64,000 nt of DNA from Leptobrachium leishanense (Eukaryota > Chordata > Amphibia > Anura > Megophryidae), in NCBI GenBank assembly GCA_009667805.1, contig CM019063.1:191948661-192012660 (forward strand). The letters run 5' to 3'. Under the pieces are notes generated by a model that was not told the DNA's origin, searched no databases, and was given only the letters and a program-made list of their open reading frames with translations. A program made the position numbers and the translations under genes. Of this stretch, positions 36,801 to 46,500 are shown piece after piece; position 1 is the first letter of the stretch; the number at the start of each line of letters is the position of its first letter.

Positions 36801-39800
36801 TCACTACATCTCCGTATTCAATGGCTGGCATAAGCATTTGTTGTACAATCTGCTTTCTTACCACGGGGCTCAGGCAGGATTTGTTTCTGTACAGGGCACT
36901 TAGTTTGGGACAAAGTTTAGATGAGAGTTTTTCGATGTGGGGGCCAAAAGATAGATTTGGGTCTAACCACATACCTAGATATTTGAGAGAAGTGACTATA
37001 GTCAGCGTGCCATTTGATCTTGTCCCCACAAATAGATGGGGTGTTTGCAATTTGTGTAGATAGAGTCAGATGGTTTAAAACTGACCCCTCTCAACGCTGC
37101 CCCACAGTTTTTACTTCTGTACAGAAATAGATATTTCTCTACCAGTATTGTTTGACAAATTTACAGGTGGAGGAAAGCCCTTCTGTGTGGAAGGCTGGAG
37201 CTGTGGGGTGACACTCACCTACCAGTATACATACACCATAGGATCATAACCCATGGAGGCTAGCATATCTTTTTACAGAAGATAAATGATAGTTGGAGCA
37301 GCCTCAGCAAAATATCTTTAGCCAAGCGAAAGCTATTTTGAATAAAATTTGCAAAGTGGGTCACAAATTACTGAAAAGACTTCATCTTTTCAAATATGCT
37401 CATTACTATAAAAAATAAAAACCAAAACAAATAGGATCAGAAGGTGTGGGGGAGAAACGATCAAGCCAAGTAAGAATCTAAATAAACGGATGCTAAAATG
37501 GTATAAACAACGCCGAATATTATATAAAATCACAGCAAATACAAAAGACAGGTAACCATGGGCCCCTAGAAATGCTCCATCTCCCTCCTAAACAGTCAGT
37601 TCTCAAATCTAGATATGTGGTCAGACCCAAGTTTTTCTTTTGGCTCCTACATCTAAACATTACCCCAAACTAGGTGCCTTGTACAGAAACAAATCCTGCC
37701 TGAGCCCCGCGGTAAGAAACAGATTGTACAAGAGAGGAGTGAAGGAGCCTATATCACTAGGACAGGGGCGAATATATTCTATGGGATAGTCGATATTTGT
37801 TTCATATCATAAATGGAGACACTGTTTGTGGGGTTGTGTACACACACACACACTACAAATCTAAACAAAACTGAAAGAAAAAAATTATCGGTGTGCATTG
37901 CATTTTATGAAAAAAATATGACTATGTAAAACCACTGAACTTGCTCCCGGTGTTGGAAATGAGGCGAGTTATGGCAGTCGTACTGCTCATTTTAGGAGTG
38001 AAAAATGGACAATGTCACAGTCTGAAGAAAAAATTAAAACCCCACAACAACTTTTTCTACCCCATTTATTTTTCTTTAATATTTTACAAGGTCATGTTTA
38101 GTATCATTAGAAAAGCCAGACTCTGACCTGTCCAATGACACTTGACCTGATAAAGTAGGGTGTAAAGAATGGCAATACGATGGGTCCACATGATCTCCGC
38201 CTCTACTTGCAGTAGTGCAACAGATTAGGATTGTTTCCTCTAAACCAGTGGTCCCCAACCCTGGTCCTCAGGGCCCACTAACAGGCCAGATTTTGCAGAT
38301 CACCTTGGGGAAAAGCAGACTGAATCCTGCAATCACTGAGCAGCAAATCATAACACCTGTGCTGTGCTTCAGATATCTGGCAAACCTGGCCTGTTAGTGG
38401 GCCCTGAGGACCAGGGTTGGGGACCACTGCTCTAAACCACAGACTATAAGAGTAAGGCTTGGCGTGTCCGTCGCCAAGCCTCCTCTGCACATGTGCATGG
38501 TGTGGGCGTGCTGCGGCGGTTGGGTGCACACGCAGCCAACCGCCGCAGCATGCCCACAGGGTGCTGTGGAGGTTGGATGCGCGCGCGCCACCCGCCGCAG
38601 CACGCCCAAAGCGTGTTACGGAGGTTGGATGTGCGCCCAGGCGAGTGCGCACGCAGCCACCCGCCGCAGCATGCCCACCGCGTGCTTGGGCCGTTGGATG
38701 CGGCGGCATCCAGAAATAGCTTGAGGCGCGCGAAAACGCCTCATAGAAAACAGCGGGGAGCGGAGCGGGGAGCGCAGAGTGGAGCGGAGCAGCACAAGAG
38801 CAGAGCACACTTATCAATAGACTGCCCTCTGGGCAGGCTTTCCACCTAGTGCGTAATAACGTATTATGCCATCAATTTCAAAACTTGCCCAAAGTGTGGG
38901 GAATGAGAAGGTGAATTAGTGCAGTGGCTTTTGTTTGCATTATAAGCGAGTAATGCCACTGCCTTAAAAAAAAAAAAAAAAAAAAAAATAATAATACAAA
39001 CCCCACTAAAAAAAGTGTAAGTTTACATTCGATTTTTCCTTTTTCTTATTTTTACACATTACATGGTCATGTTTAGTAACAACTCCTCAACGGACCTCTT
39101 ACGCTGCACAGTTCTAGAGATACAAGGTACTAAAACAGTGTTTCTCAAGTGGTGGGTCGTGACCCAAAAGTGGGTCGCGACCAGGGTCGGACTGGGTCGC
39201 GGGGCAAGTGCCCCAGGCCTCTCTAATGCTTGGGACCCGCTGATGCATCTTACCTGCGGTCCCATGTGGCGTGGCTACCTCTGAATGTTCCCAGGCGCCA
39301 CCTGGGACCCGCTGCATCAGGCAAGATACTCTGTGGTGGGAAGGGGAAAGAATCTGTAATGGGAAGGTGTGGGGTGGGACTGGTGGCACGCTCTGTACTC
39401 CCAAAACCAGGAGCCACTGTGCACAATGCACATCTCCGTGAAGCAAAGTATATTTATATAGGCCAGCCTCCAATGGAGGTCTTTTTTTACTGGCTTGGAC
39501 CAATTGTGCTTTCCCATTGGTCCAAGCTATTCCATTGCTCTTCAGGGTCTTTGAGGCACTGAAAAGTGTAGGTTCAGGAAGTAGGCAGTGCCAGACGCGC
39601 GCTGCAGACTTCTCAATCTCTTGGCCAGCTTGAGTTTATGCGATTAGCGTAGCGTTCAGCTACACAAATTGCATAGGCTCAGGGAGGGCAAGCTACTGTG
39701 AAGAAATAATGAGTGCAGCGGCAGAGACGGATGGCAGGGGAGCGGATGAGTTTAAGTTTTTTAGAATATTTTATTATTTATTCAGTAGTAATTGAAATTA

Positions 39801-42800
39801 GAGTTGCTTTGTCTGCCATCACCCCAGACTTTGAGACACTTATTAAGAGCAAGAAGCATCCCTGAAGTTCTAATGGATTTCATAGGTTTCACAGTTTATT
39901 CTATTTTTTTTTTTTTGCCTCAACAGCACTTTCGTTTTCACTAGTTTTGTGATTACTGCGCTCTCCCTTTTGGAAAGAATCCCTGTTTTGTTTACAAAAT
40001 TGTTTAAAAAGTGCATACATTGTAGAATATTGCGCACGTTGTTTTGTGGAATAAATTATGTTTCAGAAATTCTATTATTTTTGGGTCGCTACTTAATGAC
40101 CAAGGACAATTGTGGGTCCTGAGGGTCCACAGGTTGAGAACCACTGTTCTATAGTACCCTTGCTTCCCCTGTATGAGGGGGAACTCCCTTTTTATGACGT
40201 CATTGCACGCATGTGCAATGACTTTCACGGTGGGGGCAGTTTCACAACGAGGGCTGACTTGCAAGATGTCAGCCTGCTGTGAAAGCAGATCCTGAGAGCT
40301 GGGGCAACGCGTTGCCATGCGTGGAGTGTCCTCCTCGTACAGAAGTGAAATGGGAGGACTCTCCATGCGTTTACGTTGTTAAAGGGTCCCCACCACCAAA
40401 AAAAAATGAAATGTCCTTATTTTATTTACGTTTTTGTGTGAGATGTATTCAAATGACATCACCAGGTGGTAGATTAGAAGTCTTTTAAATTCCCTGTCAT
40501 CTCATTCAGCTGCCATCGCTTATCTCTGGTAGCAGAGGCAGGACAATAGCCCCCTCTAAACATCCTCTCCTCCACCTCATTAACTGTTAATGAATGCTTG
40601 ACAGTATTTCCCAAACCTGTCCTCAGGACCCTCAAACAGGCCAGATTTTACAGATCACCTTGAGGAAATGCAGACAGAATCCTGCAATCACTGAGCAGCA
40701 AATTATATCACCTGTGTTGTGCTTCAGATATCCGGCAAACCTGGCCTGTCAGCGGGTCCTGATGACAGGTTTGGGAAACACTGCCATATGAGATAAAGCA
40801 CAGCAACAAAGTAAACATCACCAGAAGATTTTGGTAAATGTTGCAGCATGGGAAAAATACACAAAAAAAATGGAATCTGGGATAACAACAATTTAATTTT
40901 TCCCTTTTACATGCAATTACTTCAAAGAAAAAAAAAAACTGTGTGATTCATAAGGTGGTTTTGTTTGTAATGCACAAGTAACCTAGTTATGTCTTATGTA
41001 AGGGGTAGTGTCCCTGTAAGGGTGCAGAAATAGGATAAGAACAGATTTACAAGTCAGTGAAAGAATTTGAGGAATAGGATCAGGTATGGGGTACACAGGC
41101 ATGTTTGGCAGAGCCAGCATTGAGAATGCAGGGCCAGGTTCAGCAGCACAGGGACAGGTATGGGTGTGCAGGACCCGCAAGAGTTGCAGGGAGCAGGCCA
41201 GCCGGAACTGCATGAATGCATTTGGGGTACCATTTAAGTAAGCAGAAACAAAAGTAATAAAGGGATTAGATTTGATGTGAAAATCTTCAGGAAGCAGGGA
41301 TAGGACCAGATTCAGGGCTGCAGAGGCATGGAGTGGGAGTGTGTATACTAAGGAAATGTTAGGGTTCAGGAACAAGTATAAGAACTCAAGTGCAGGGCTG
41401 GGAAATATAGCCCACAAGGATGGCATAGAGTGTTATGCGGAGGAAAGGGGTTAAAAATAAAATAATCGGAACCCAACATTTCAGCTAAGAAATCCACATT
41501 AAGTATTAATAAAAAGGCTTTCTGCTGTGAATTAGAAAAAAATAAACAGCTGGATGAAAATAAATATTTTTTGCATTAAATCATATGGGCTTCTTACTGA
41601 TTCACATCTCTATGGGGAAATTTCCCTGCCGCGGCACAGCGATTTAACTATACAACTCATCTTTTCCATGGAAACTTGTACCAGATTGTCAGATTTCATC
41701 TGACCAAATCCCATGAAAAAACAGAAGGATCGCTAATCTGTTGAAATCACATAAAATCATCCGAAATCGTCAAATGGTGGTCGGATGCAGTGGAAGAGGG
41801 CTGATTCACCAGCATGTTGTGGGATCAGTTGGACAACTTCAGCAGATATTGGATGATCGCACAAATACGGTGCCAGTGGACAGCTAGGCTTAGACAAACC
41901 CTTGACAAGTTCCAATTACAGACAGCAAGTTCCTGCACATAGAATGTAGTTGCTGAAAACATTTAATGTAAAGGAGATGACAGCAAATTGATATGGAGTG
42001 TGTAAAAATGAAGGGAGAGCGTAGGATTGCAACGAATACAAAATAAAACAGGTTGACACAAAAATAGAAGGAAACAGAAAATCAGGACTTAGGTGATTTC
42101 CTTGAGTTTTGTCAACATGGTACTGCATGTTGTTGCTAAGGAGTCTCAGTATTGCATCAATGTTTTGGATTTCATTCCTAAATCAAATCATGCAGTGCTT
42201 GACAACGCATTACTCCTTCAGATAGCCCCACAGACAGAGGTCCTGGCAAAATAAAGAAACTGGGAAGGCCATATATTTTTGGAAATGACACAATGCTCAA
42301 AAACAAAAGTATTGCCATTGACTCACGCTAAAGGTGGCATGTCGTGCCAGCTTGATAAATAGTCTTCGAAAGAGGGAGCTATTTTGTTCCTAGCAGCCGC
42401 TTTCAGCATGTGCTGTGGTGGGATGTGCTAAACATAAAGAGGAATTTCCTTTCATTAGATTATGATCTATAAGGAAAACATTGGGTTTGGAACTATATGA
42501 ATCAACCTGTACGTGGGTGAAAAAAAAAAAAACAACTAAATGAATGCTTACCTTCTACACGCGATTTTAAATCGTCCATGTCCTGAACGGACATATGCGA
42601 AAAGCAACAACTAGGACCAAAGTCACAGTGGCCTAAAAGAAAAAAAAGCCACAGGTCAAACAAACAACAAAAACCCATGGCAAGAAAAAAAAAAAACACA
42701 AAAAAACCCAAAACCACACACTACAAAAAATTATATTCTAGTGATCACTGGCACTTGAAAGCACCACCAAGGACTTTATTAGAATGCAAAGTATCAAACA

Positions 42801-45800
42801 CATTTACAGTATATGGATAGGGTAGCTAACTGAGCCTTAAGGCACGGATTTTCAGCCCCTGTGCTGTGGCACATAGGTCTGCTGCAAGAATTTGCTTTGA
42901 ATGGAACAATGAGGTGCTCCAGTAACAGAACAGTGGCAAAATGTTGGTGTTAACCTTAACATCTTAATATCCATTTTCAAAATGATAAAATATATTTTTC
43001 AGGGAAACTGCTGACGTGTCTTGGCATTTGCGGCTTTTTATCCGCAAGAGAGATGAAAAGGATAAAAACCATTGCCTTAAAGCCTTTTCACATGTGAATA
43101 TTTGTTGATCAATTGTATTGCCATTTTTTAGAGATGCACCAGTCCAGTACCAGATTTTTAAGAACGAGTACTGACACTTTATTTATTGAAAAACGGTCAC
43201 ATGACATTAATTTAGGATTTTGCCAAAAGCCTGTGCAATTTATGTTAATATAGATTGTAAACTCCTATGAGCAGGGCCCTCTACAGCTCTTATTTTAATC
43301 CTATGTCCAGTTATCTGTATCTCGTTCCCCTTTGTTATTTGTAAAGCACTGCGGAAACTGTTGGTGCAATATATAAACGACGACAATAATGTAGGACCAG
43401 ACACCCCATTTACCCACTACATAGGCAGGCACACACACTAGAGCCAACTGGCAGAATGCTCTAACAGCATTCTGCCAGGCCCCTCTGACTGGCTACGTTC
43501 CAACGAGTGGCCGCTGGCTTGTGAGGGTTGTAACGTAGCTCCGTTGGTGCTGTGCTCTCATGTGATTGCGCAGAGTTCACTAGAACCCGTGAGAGCGTGG
43601 CTGGAGATCCCAGCAGAGCAGCATTACAACCTTCATATGTCGGCGGCCGCTCAAATGGTACATGCCCAGTCAGAGGGGCCTAGCAGAATGCTGTTCGAGC
43701 ATTCTGCTAGCCAACCCAGCCGCTCAGATACCGCCCAGCAAGCAAGCCTAGTGCTGGCTACCGGTATTGGCAGACGTATCGGTGGTATTTGTACGAGTAA
43801 AAGTACTTGTGCAAATGCCGGCATCGGCGAATCCCTACCATTTACCATTTTCTGCTTGAAATTTTTATGTGCCTGACTTCTATTCTCTTATCTCTATATT
43901 TTCTCTGCTAAAGAGTTTCCTCGGTCTGTGGTCTTAGACACTATGCACTTACAATGCAACCTAAAAAAATCACTGCATATTGGCAAGGTAAATATTTAAC
44001 CCCTTCAACGCTGAGATGGAGTTAACTGGATCGTCAAAAAGACAAAACTGCTGCCAGAGATCAATTAATTGAATCTGGACTTATTCTGAAGAAATGCAAA
44101 CATATTTCGTTTGCAAACAGGCTGCAGACATGATCATAGAGTTACAATGCACCTGTCATATCAGGTACAGGAACTCACTAAAACCGACGACTTAAAAAGA
44201 CTCCTATGACACTTATCACACTCCTATGGCATCAGCGTCTGACAGCTAAGGTTTGATCAGCCTGTCATCTCATCTACATGCACTTTAAGGACAATGATGG
44301 GAGGGAGAAATGTACAGTTGCGTGTCTCTATGTTGGTTATAAGGTTAAAGTATTTTACAAATAAATCGTAAAGAACCAGGGCACCTTCCTGTGATTTTAT
44401 GGACAACCATGTAGCAGTGAAGGGATTAGTAAAGGGGAGAGGAGTGGTTACCTGCAGAATTCCTGACCAACCTCAAACAAGTTATTCAAGTGACTGGCTG
44501 TAATATGAAAGGTGTAAGAAAAAGCGCAAAAACATATGAAGTCTATTAATTCAGCAATTAGCCATTCCTCCCAATGCATCCATGCCATGATCAGCGATGC
44601 CGTGAAACCCACGAGGCTGAAGTTGGTTTCTTATTCACAAAAAAGAGTTTATATAAGCAACTGATGTTTTAAAAGGGTTAAATGCCGTTGGGCCACTGAT
44701 TTCAACATTGATTCTCAAAGAGGTGGCTTTAGGCTGGCCCAATTTTCAGTTTGGCAAAGAAACAGTGCCAACCGTGCCATGGGCACCAATATTCATCATT
44801 TTGAATAAGTAACTCAGGTTTCTAAAGGATTAAATCCTGGGCCACTGATTTCAACATGGATTTGCAGAGTTATTTATTTATTTATTTATTTTATTTATAA
44901 AGGATTTTACCAGGAAGGATACATTGAGATTTCTCTCGTTTTCAAGTATGTCCTGGGTTCAAGTACATTGAAGTGTTACATTTACAGAAATACAAAGTAA
45001 TACAATGTAAGATATTAACAACACAAATATACAGATTAACAGAAAATAAATATGTAGGAAATATAGTCACTAGGTTACATGTTTACAGGTGCATTCTTGG
45101 CTATCCTCTATTTTAAACAGTGGCCCAAGGGCATTTAACCCTTTAGAAACAACAGTTACTTATTCAAAATGATGAAACTTGGTGCCCTGGCACGCTTGGC
45201 ACGGTTTTTGTGCCAAAATGACCATTGGGTCGGGCTAAAGCAACTGTTTTTTTATAGAGGGCATACAACTCTATATAAATGAATGCTCAAATCAGTGGCC
45301 AACAGCATTTAGCCCTTTAAAAACCATCACTTACATGAACAGCCAACGTCTGCAAATAGGAAGCCAACGTCCGCAAATAGGAAGCCAACGTCCGCAAATA
45401 GGAAGCCAACGTCCGCAAATAGGAAGCCAACGTCCGCAAATAGGAAGCCAACTTCCGCAAATAGGAAGCCAACTTCCGCAAATAGGAAGCCAACTTCCGC
45501 AAATTAGGAAGCCAACTTCCGCAAATTAGGAAGCCAACTTCCGCCTCTTGTGAAACCCGTGTAAGCGATTGACATAATGGTTGGTTACCGGACTGTAGAA
45601 AGCGTCTGCACAACTTCTTAGATTGTTCCTCTGCCAAGAGTTCTGATGCACCTGGGAGAGAAAGAACACAGAGCAGGAGAATAAATGACATGTTTGTACA
45701 ATCCCCAGGACCCCAACAGCTTCCCTGAATTAAATTTCTATTAAGCGAGGAATCCAGCACAGAGGCCCCGCATTATACAGTCTATGCCCCAGAAATGGCT

Positions 45801-45961
45801 ACAGCTGGCCGCAGAGCAGCCCCGGGGAGCTCACCTCTGAACAGGTCGTACCAGGCTTTCTTGCAGCGCTGGTGCTGGACTCCATTGAGGTGTTTCTTGC
45901 GGCTGTGCAGGTTGTCCTGGAAGCTGCGGTCGCAGTAGTCACAGTAATACCTCCTGCCCAT
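24712..45961 (-). CDS. ZMAT5: ZMAT5, U11/U12 snRNP 20 kDa protein (five exons)
   Basis: Coding exons on the minus strand are 45835-45961, 45589-45651, 42552-42632, 35448-35550 and 24712-24841. They join in frame to 504 nt and 167 aa; human ZMAT5 is 170 aa. The protein belongs to the U11/U12 di-snRNP, which recognises minor-class introns in the nucleus. A matrin/U1-type C2H2 finger has C7, C10, H24 and H30. A CCCH finger has C57-X8-C66-X5-C72-X3-H76. A WLEERAKK helix and a proline-rich C-terminus ending EWG follow, as in the human protein. All four introns are GT-AG; their donors are GTGAGC, GTAACC, GTAAGC and GTGAGT, so none is U12-type. The gene is head to head with UQCR10, and its introns are crowded with transposons. 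Confidence 0.95.
26212..26880 (+). mobile_element. Probable solo LTR (TG...CA)
   Basis: It begins TGTGACGTCCTGCGCC and ends CTGTCATTACA, with TCCCC before (26207-26211) and CCCCC after, a near-perfect 5-bp duplication. A T/C-rich downstream half contains AATAAATTATTTTATT near 26770. The length of 669 bp suits a Ty3-like LTR. No internal region or second LTR is present. Confidence 0.55.
27228..27922. mobile_element. hAT element, GGGATGCACCGATA family, copy A
   Basis: The termini are TATGGATGCACTGATAC and GTATCGGTGCATCCCTA, with the exact 8-bp duplication CTAATAAA (27220-27227 and 27923-27930). It contains a GC-rich core and the minisatellite at 27555-27770. No transposase is encoded. Confidence 0.85.
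27555..27770. repeat. Minisatellite, 21-bp unit, ~10 copies
   Basis: The unit GAGAGCTGGGGGCATATCCAT is nearly homogeneous, with an early block reading GCATAGCCAT. It is the same consensus family as 6140-6965. Its length is a multiple of three and contains no stop, so frames stay open on both strands. Confidence 0.9.
28818..28986. mobile_element. Foldback MITE, CAGGGTTATTCA family, copy 2
   Basis: CAGGGTTATTCAGAGAGCGTG is mirrored by CACGCTCTCTGAATAACCCTG (21-bp arms). The core GCCGATTTGGAAAGTGAGAT is shared with 32755-32929. Confidence 0.8.
28987..30034. other. ZMAT5 intron 4, no feature recognised
   Basis: Apart from a poly(A) run near 29498-29518, I see no repeat ends or exons. Confidence 0.5.
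30035..31263. mobile_element. hAT element, GGGATGCACCGATA family, copy B
   Basis: The termini are TAGGGATGCACCGATAGC and GTATCGGTGCAACCCTA, with the exact 8-bp duplication GTTAGGAG (30027-30034 and 31264-31271). Inside are a minisatellite (30205-30668) and two long hairpins (about 30689-30840 and 30930-31078) sharing the arm GGGGTCCTTCCAACGAGC, separated by a third palindrome around GGCCTGTCC. The whole lies in ZMAT5 intron 4. Confidence 0.88.
30205..30668. repeat. Minisatellite, ~24-bp unit, ~19 copies
   Basis: The unit is GGGATATTGCCCCAGCTCAC plus ACAT, shifting to GGGTATGCCCCCCAGCTCAC plus ACAT in the second half. It is the reverse complement of the family at 6140-6965. Confidence 0.9.
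31272..31500 (+). repeat. Dispersed repeat, paired with 49685-49880
   Basis: CATTGGGAACCTTGC, GTTGGTTTGTACTGAC, TTATCACTTTGTTACC and TTTTTTGTGCATGTGGTCTT occur in the same order in both places. A 16-bp inverted pair (GGATTCGCCTTTA with TAAAGGCGAATCC) sits at its start. The family is not identified. Confidence 0.55.
31854..32674. mobile_element. CAGGGTAATTCAAAGAG element, copy 1
   Basis: CAGGGTAATTCAAAGAGATC at the left and GATTCTCTTTGAATAATCCTG at the right, with ACT on both sides (31851-31853 and 32675-32677). It aligns with 61701-62597 in the opposite orientation. Inner landmarks are GAACGCTGAAAATCAGCGTTC and GTCACCGAACATGTGGTGAC. Confidence 0.75.
32755..32929. mobile_element. Foldback MITE, CAGGGTTATTCA family, copy 3
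   Basis: CAGGGTTATTCAAAGAGATG faces CTCTCTGAATAACCCTG, with AAA on both sides. It is close to 28818-28986 in length and core. Confidence 0.75.
32930..34119. other. ZMAT5 intron 4, nothing recognised
   Basis: AT-rich with a poly(C) run near 33947 and a scrap of the hAT foldback core at 33990-34060. Confidence 0.5.
34120..34840. repeat. Fragment of the long TTAA hairpin element
   Basis: GAGGACACACTGAGCACG, ATCTTGGATGTCAGCC, GGAGATAGGGAGGGG and AATGATACCAAACA occur in the order seen in 3367-4495 and 18563-19734. It is decayed and carries the insert at 34549-34758. Confidence 0.6.
34549..34758. mobile_element. MITE (34584-34716) framed by a 27-bp inverted repeat
   Basis: GGCCGTGGTCAGACAAGCGC to CGTCTGTCCCCAGCC is a short GTCAGACG-family MITE. 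Outside it CCCACGAGCAGTCTTTTGTG and its near-perfect complement stand on either side (about 34549-34576 and 34732-34758). Confidence 0.6.
35448..35550 (-). CDS. ZMAT5: ZMAT5 exon 4
   Basis: 103 nt, donor GTGAGT and acceptor CCCTGCAG. It encodes [20 protein letters not shown] and [13 protein letters not shown], matching the human ERRAREW...LEDWLEKRAKRL region. The acceptor is a tandem CAGCAG: use of the second AG would drop one alanine. Confidence 0.93.
36175..37075 (-). mobile_element. L2-type LINE fragment, 3' end
   Basis: On the minus strand the frame at 36754-37050 encodes the C-terminal part of a reverse transcriptase, with [20 protein letters not shown] and [15 protein letters not shown]. 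This is followed by a decayed tail and the terminus AATCTCAATGTATCCTTCCT. The element is 5'-truncated, lies in ZMAT5 intron 3, and is the likely source of the SINE tail. Confidence 0.8.
37076..38245. other. Intron sequence with TTAA-element scraps
   Basis: 37850-38235 contains decayed pieces of the long TTAA element (AGTATCATTAGAAAAGCCAG, CCTGTCCAATGACAC). The rest is unrecognised. Confidence 0.45.
38246..38429. mobile_element. hAT-type MITE, CAGTGGTCCCCAACC, copy 2
   Basis: CAGTGGTCCCCAACCCTGGT and its exact mirror bound 184 bp. The 8-bp duplication CTCTAAAC is perfect (38238-38245 and 38430-38437). Near-perfect inner arms continue for about 50 bp (CTCAGGGCCCACTAACAGGC), so the copy appears young. 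Confidence 0.9.
38500..38740. repeat. GC-rich tandem repeat, ~3 units
   Basis: CCGCCGCAGCATGCCCAC, then a GTG(C/T)T run and GGTTGGATG(C/T)G, recurs at about 38540, 38597 and 38660. The CG content is high for an intron. Confidence 0.55.
39136..40146. mobile_element. hAT element, CAGTG-TTCTCAA ends
   Basis: CAGTGTTTCTCAAGTGGTGG at the left and CCACAGGTTGAGAACCACTG at the right. The flanking 8-mers TACTAAAA and TTCTATAG share 5 of 8 bases. The flanks on both sides are pieces of the long TTAA hairpin element. No transposase was recognised inside. Confidence 0.6.
40436..41020 (+). repeat. Dispersed repeat copy with nested MITE
   Basis: GATGTATTCAAATGACATC, AAATGTTGCAGCATGGGAAA and CACAAGTAACCTAGTTATG match the 15371-15892 family. 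It is split by the MITE at 40602-40783. Confidence 0.6.
40602..40783. mobile_element. hAT-type MITE, TTTCCCAAACC family, copy 3
   Basis: CAGTATTTCCCAAACCTGTC is mirrored by GACAGGTTTGGGAAACACTG. The core AATCCTGCAATCACTGAGCA is shared with 38246-38429. Confidence 0.8.
41021..42551. other. ZMAT5 intron 3, no feature recognised
   Basis: No repeat ends, exons or RNA genes identified. Confidence 0.5.
42552..42632 (-). CDS. ZMAT5: ZMAT5 exon 3
   Basis: 81 nt, acceptor TTCTTTTAG and donor GTAAGC. It encodes [20 protein letters not shown] and LKSRVE, completing the CCCH zinc finger (C66, C72, H76 after splicing) begun in exon 2. Confidence 0.95.
43129..43837. mobile_element. hAT element, GGGATGCACCGATA family, copy C
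   Basis: TAGAGATGCACCAGTCCAG to CATCGGCGAATCCCTA, with imperfect duplications CCATTTTT and CCATTTAC. It has no minisatellite, and it contains an L2 3' tail at 43252-43392 (AAGCACTGCGGAAACTGTTG). Confidence 0.7.
43252..43392 (+). mobile_element. L2/CR1-type LINE 3' end
   Basis: GTAAACTCCTATGAGCAGGG, then GTAAAGCACTGCGGAAAC and AATATATAAACGACGACAAT, is the recurring 3' end of vertebrate L2-like LINEs. It is nested in the hAT copy above. Confidence 0.65.
43838..44870. other. ZMAT5 intron 2, no feature recognised
   Basis: Two degenerate ~130-bp segments with GGCCACTGATTTCAACAT (44692 and 44853) and a third near 45295 form a weak local repeat. The rest is unrecognised. Confidence 0.45.
44872..45110 (-). 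mobile_element. L2-type LINE 3' end
   Basis: A (TTTA)n run at 44872-44895 precedes AAAGGATTTTACCAGGAAGG. Read on the minus strand this is the LINE terminus seen at 36.2 kb; about 200 bp of the upstream region also align with it. Confidence 0.75.
45341..45545. repeat. 21-bp minisatellite in ZMAT5 intron 2
   Basis: About 9.7 units of AGGAAGCCAACGTCCGCAAA plus T. The first units read CGTCCGC and the later ones CTTCCGC, and the last gain a T. It ends 43 bp downstream of the exon 2 donor. On the minus strand it is open in the ZMAT5 frame. Confidence 0.9.
45589..45651 (-). CDS. ZMAT5: ZMAT5 exon 2
   Basis: 63 nt, acceptor CTCTCCCAG and donor GTAACC. It encodes [20 protein letters not shown], parallel to human [20 protein letters not shown], and carries the first cysteine of the CCCH finger. 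Confidence 0.95.
45835..45961 (-). CDS. ZMAT5: ZMAT5 exon 1 (start codon)
   Basis: The ATG at 45959-45961 in GCGACATGG context begins [20 protein letters not shown], almost identical to the human start MGKRYFCDYC. The donor is GTGAGC. An in-frame ATG at 46057 would add 32 residues with no counterpart in the human protein, so I reject it. Confidence 0.96.
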
Positions 45962-46362
45962 GTCGCCCCTTCTACTCGCCCAAGTGTGCAAACCTGCCAG
46001 CCAGGAGGCGCATTCACTTCCTGTTACTGCAAAACGACGTAACGCGCGGTATCTCACGCATGCGCATAGTTCCGGCCCCTTCGAATTTCACGCTCAACAC
46101 CAGTAAAACCCAGTCGTGGTGCAAGCGTTGTTCTGTTTCAACACACTGACAGGCATATATTGGGCACCGCGCTTCCTGCAACACCGTTGAATTTTTTTCA
46201 AAGCCACTGCCAGACGTCGTAGCAGTTTGGCGACGATAGGGTTAACTATAACTATTGTCAGGTGACCGGAAGTCAAGACTGACGGCTAGCCAGTACCACG
46301 TGAGGGAAGTGACGCTGAAGCCGGGAGACGTCTTGTCTTACTGCTGATACCAATCGAACGCT
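45962..46362. promoter_or_regulatory. Divergent ZMAT5/UQCR10 promoter region
   Basis: 401 bp between the two start codons, CpG-rich and without a TATA box. Visible motif matches are CACTTCCTG (46015-46023, ETS on the reverse strand), CACGCATGCGCAT (46055-46067, NRF1-like), ACCGGAAGT (46265-46273, ETS) and CACGTGA (46297-46303, E-box). NRF1 and ETS/GABP sites are usual at respiratory-chain genes. Binding and start sites are inferred. Confidence 0.75.
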
Positions 46363-46500
46363 ATGGCGCTGGCTGCACTGTACCGCTCGCTGTTCCGCCG
46401 GACCTCCACCTTCGCGCTGACCGTGGTAGTCGGGGCCGTGCTGTTCGAGCGGGTGTTTGACCAAGGAGCCGATGCTTTGTACAGTCACCTAAACGAAGGG
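46363..46500 (+). CDS. UQCR10: UQCR10 exon 1
   Basis: 46 codons from CTATGGCG to GAAGGG, then the donor GTGAGG at 46501. Read-through past the donor adds unrelated residues. Confidence 0.95.

Noticed and set aside
36821..37063. Plus-strand open frame of 80 codons
   Set aside because: Shadow of the L2 reverse transcriptase on the minus strand.
45341..45545. CRISPR-like regular array
   Set aside because: The units are directly adjacent with no unique spacers, and the locus is a vertebrate intron.
45962..46057. Upstream in-frame start for ZMAT5
   Set aside because: The extra residues have no counterpart in the human protein, and the ATG at 45961 matches the known start exactly.
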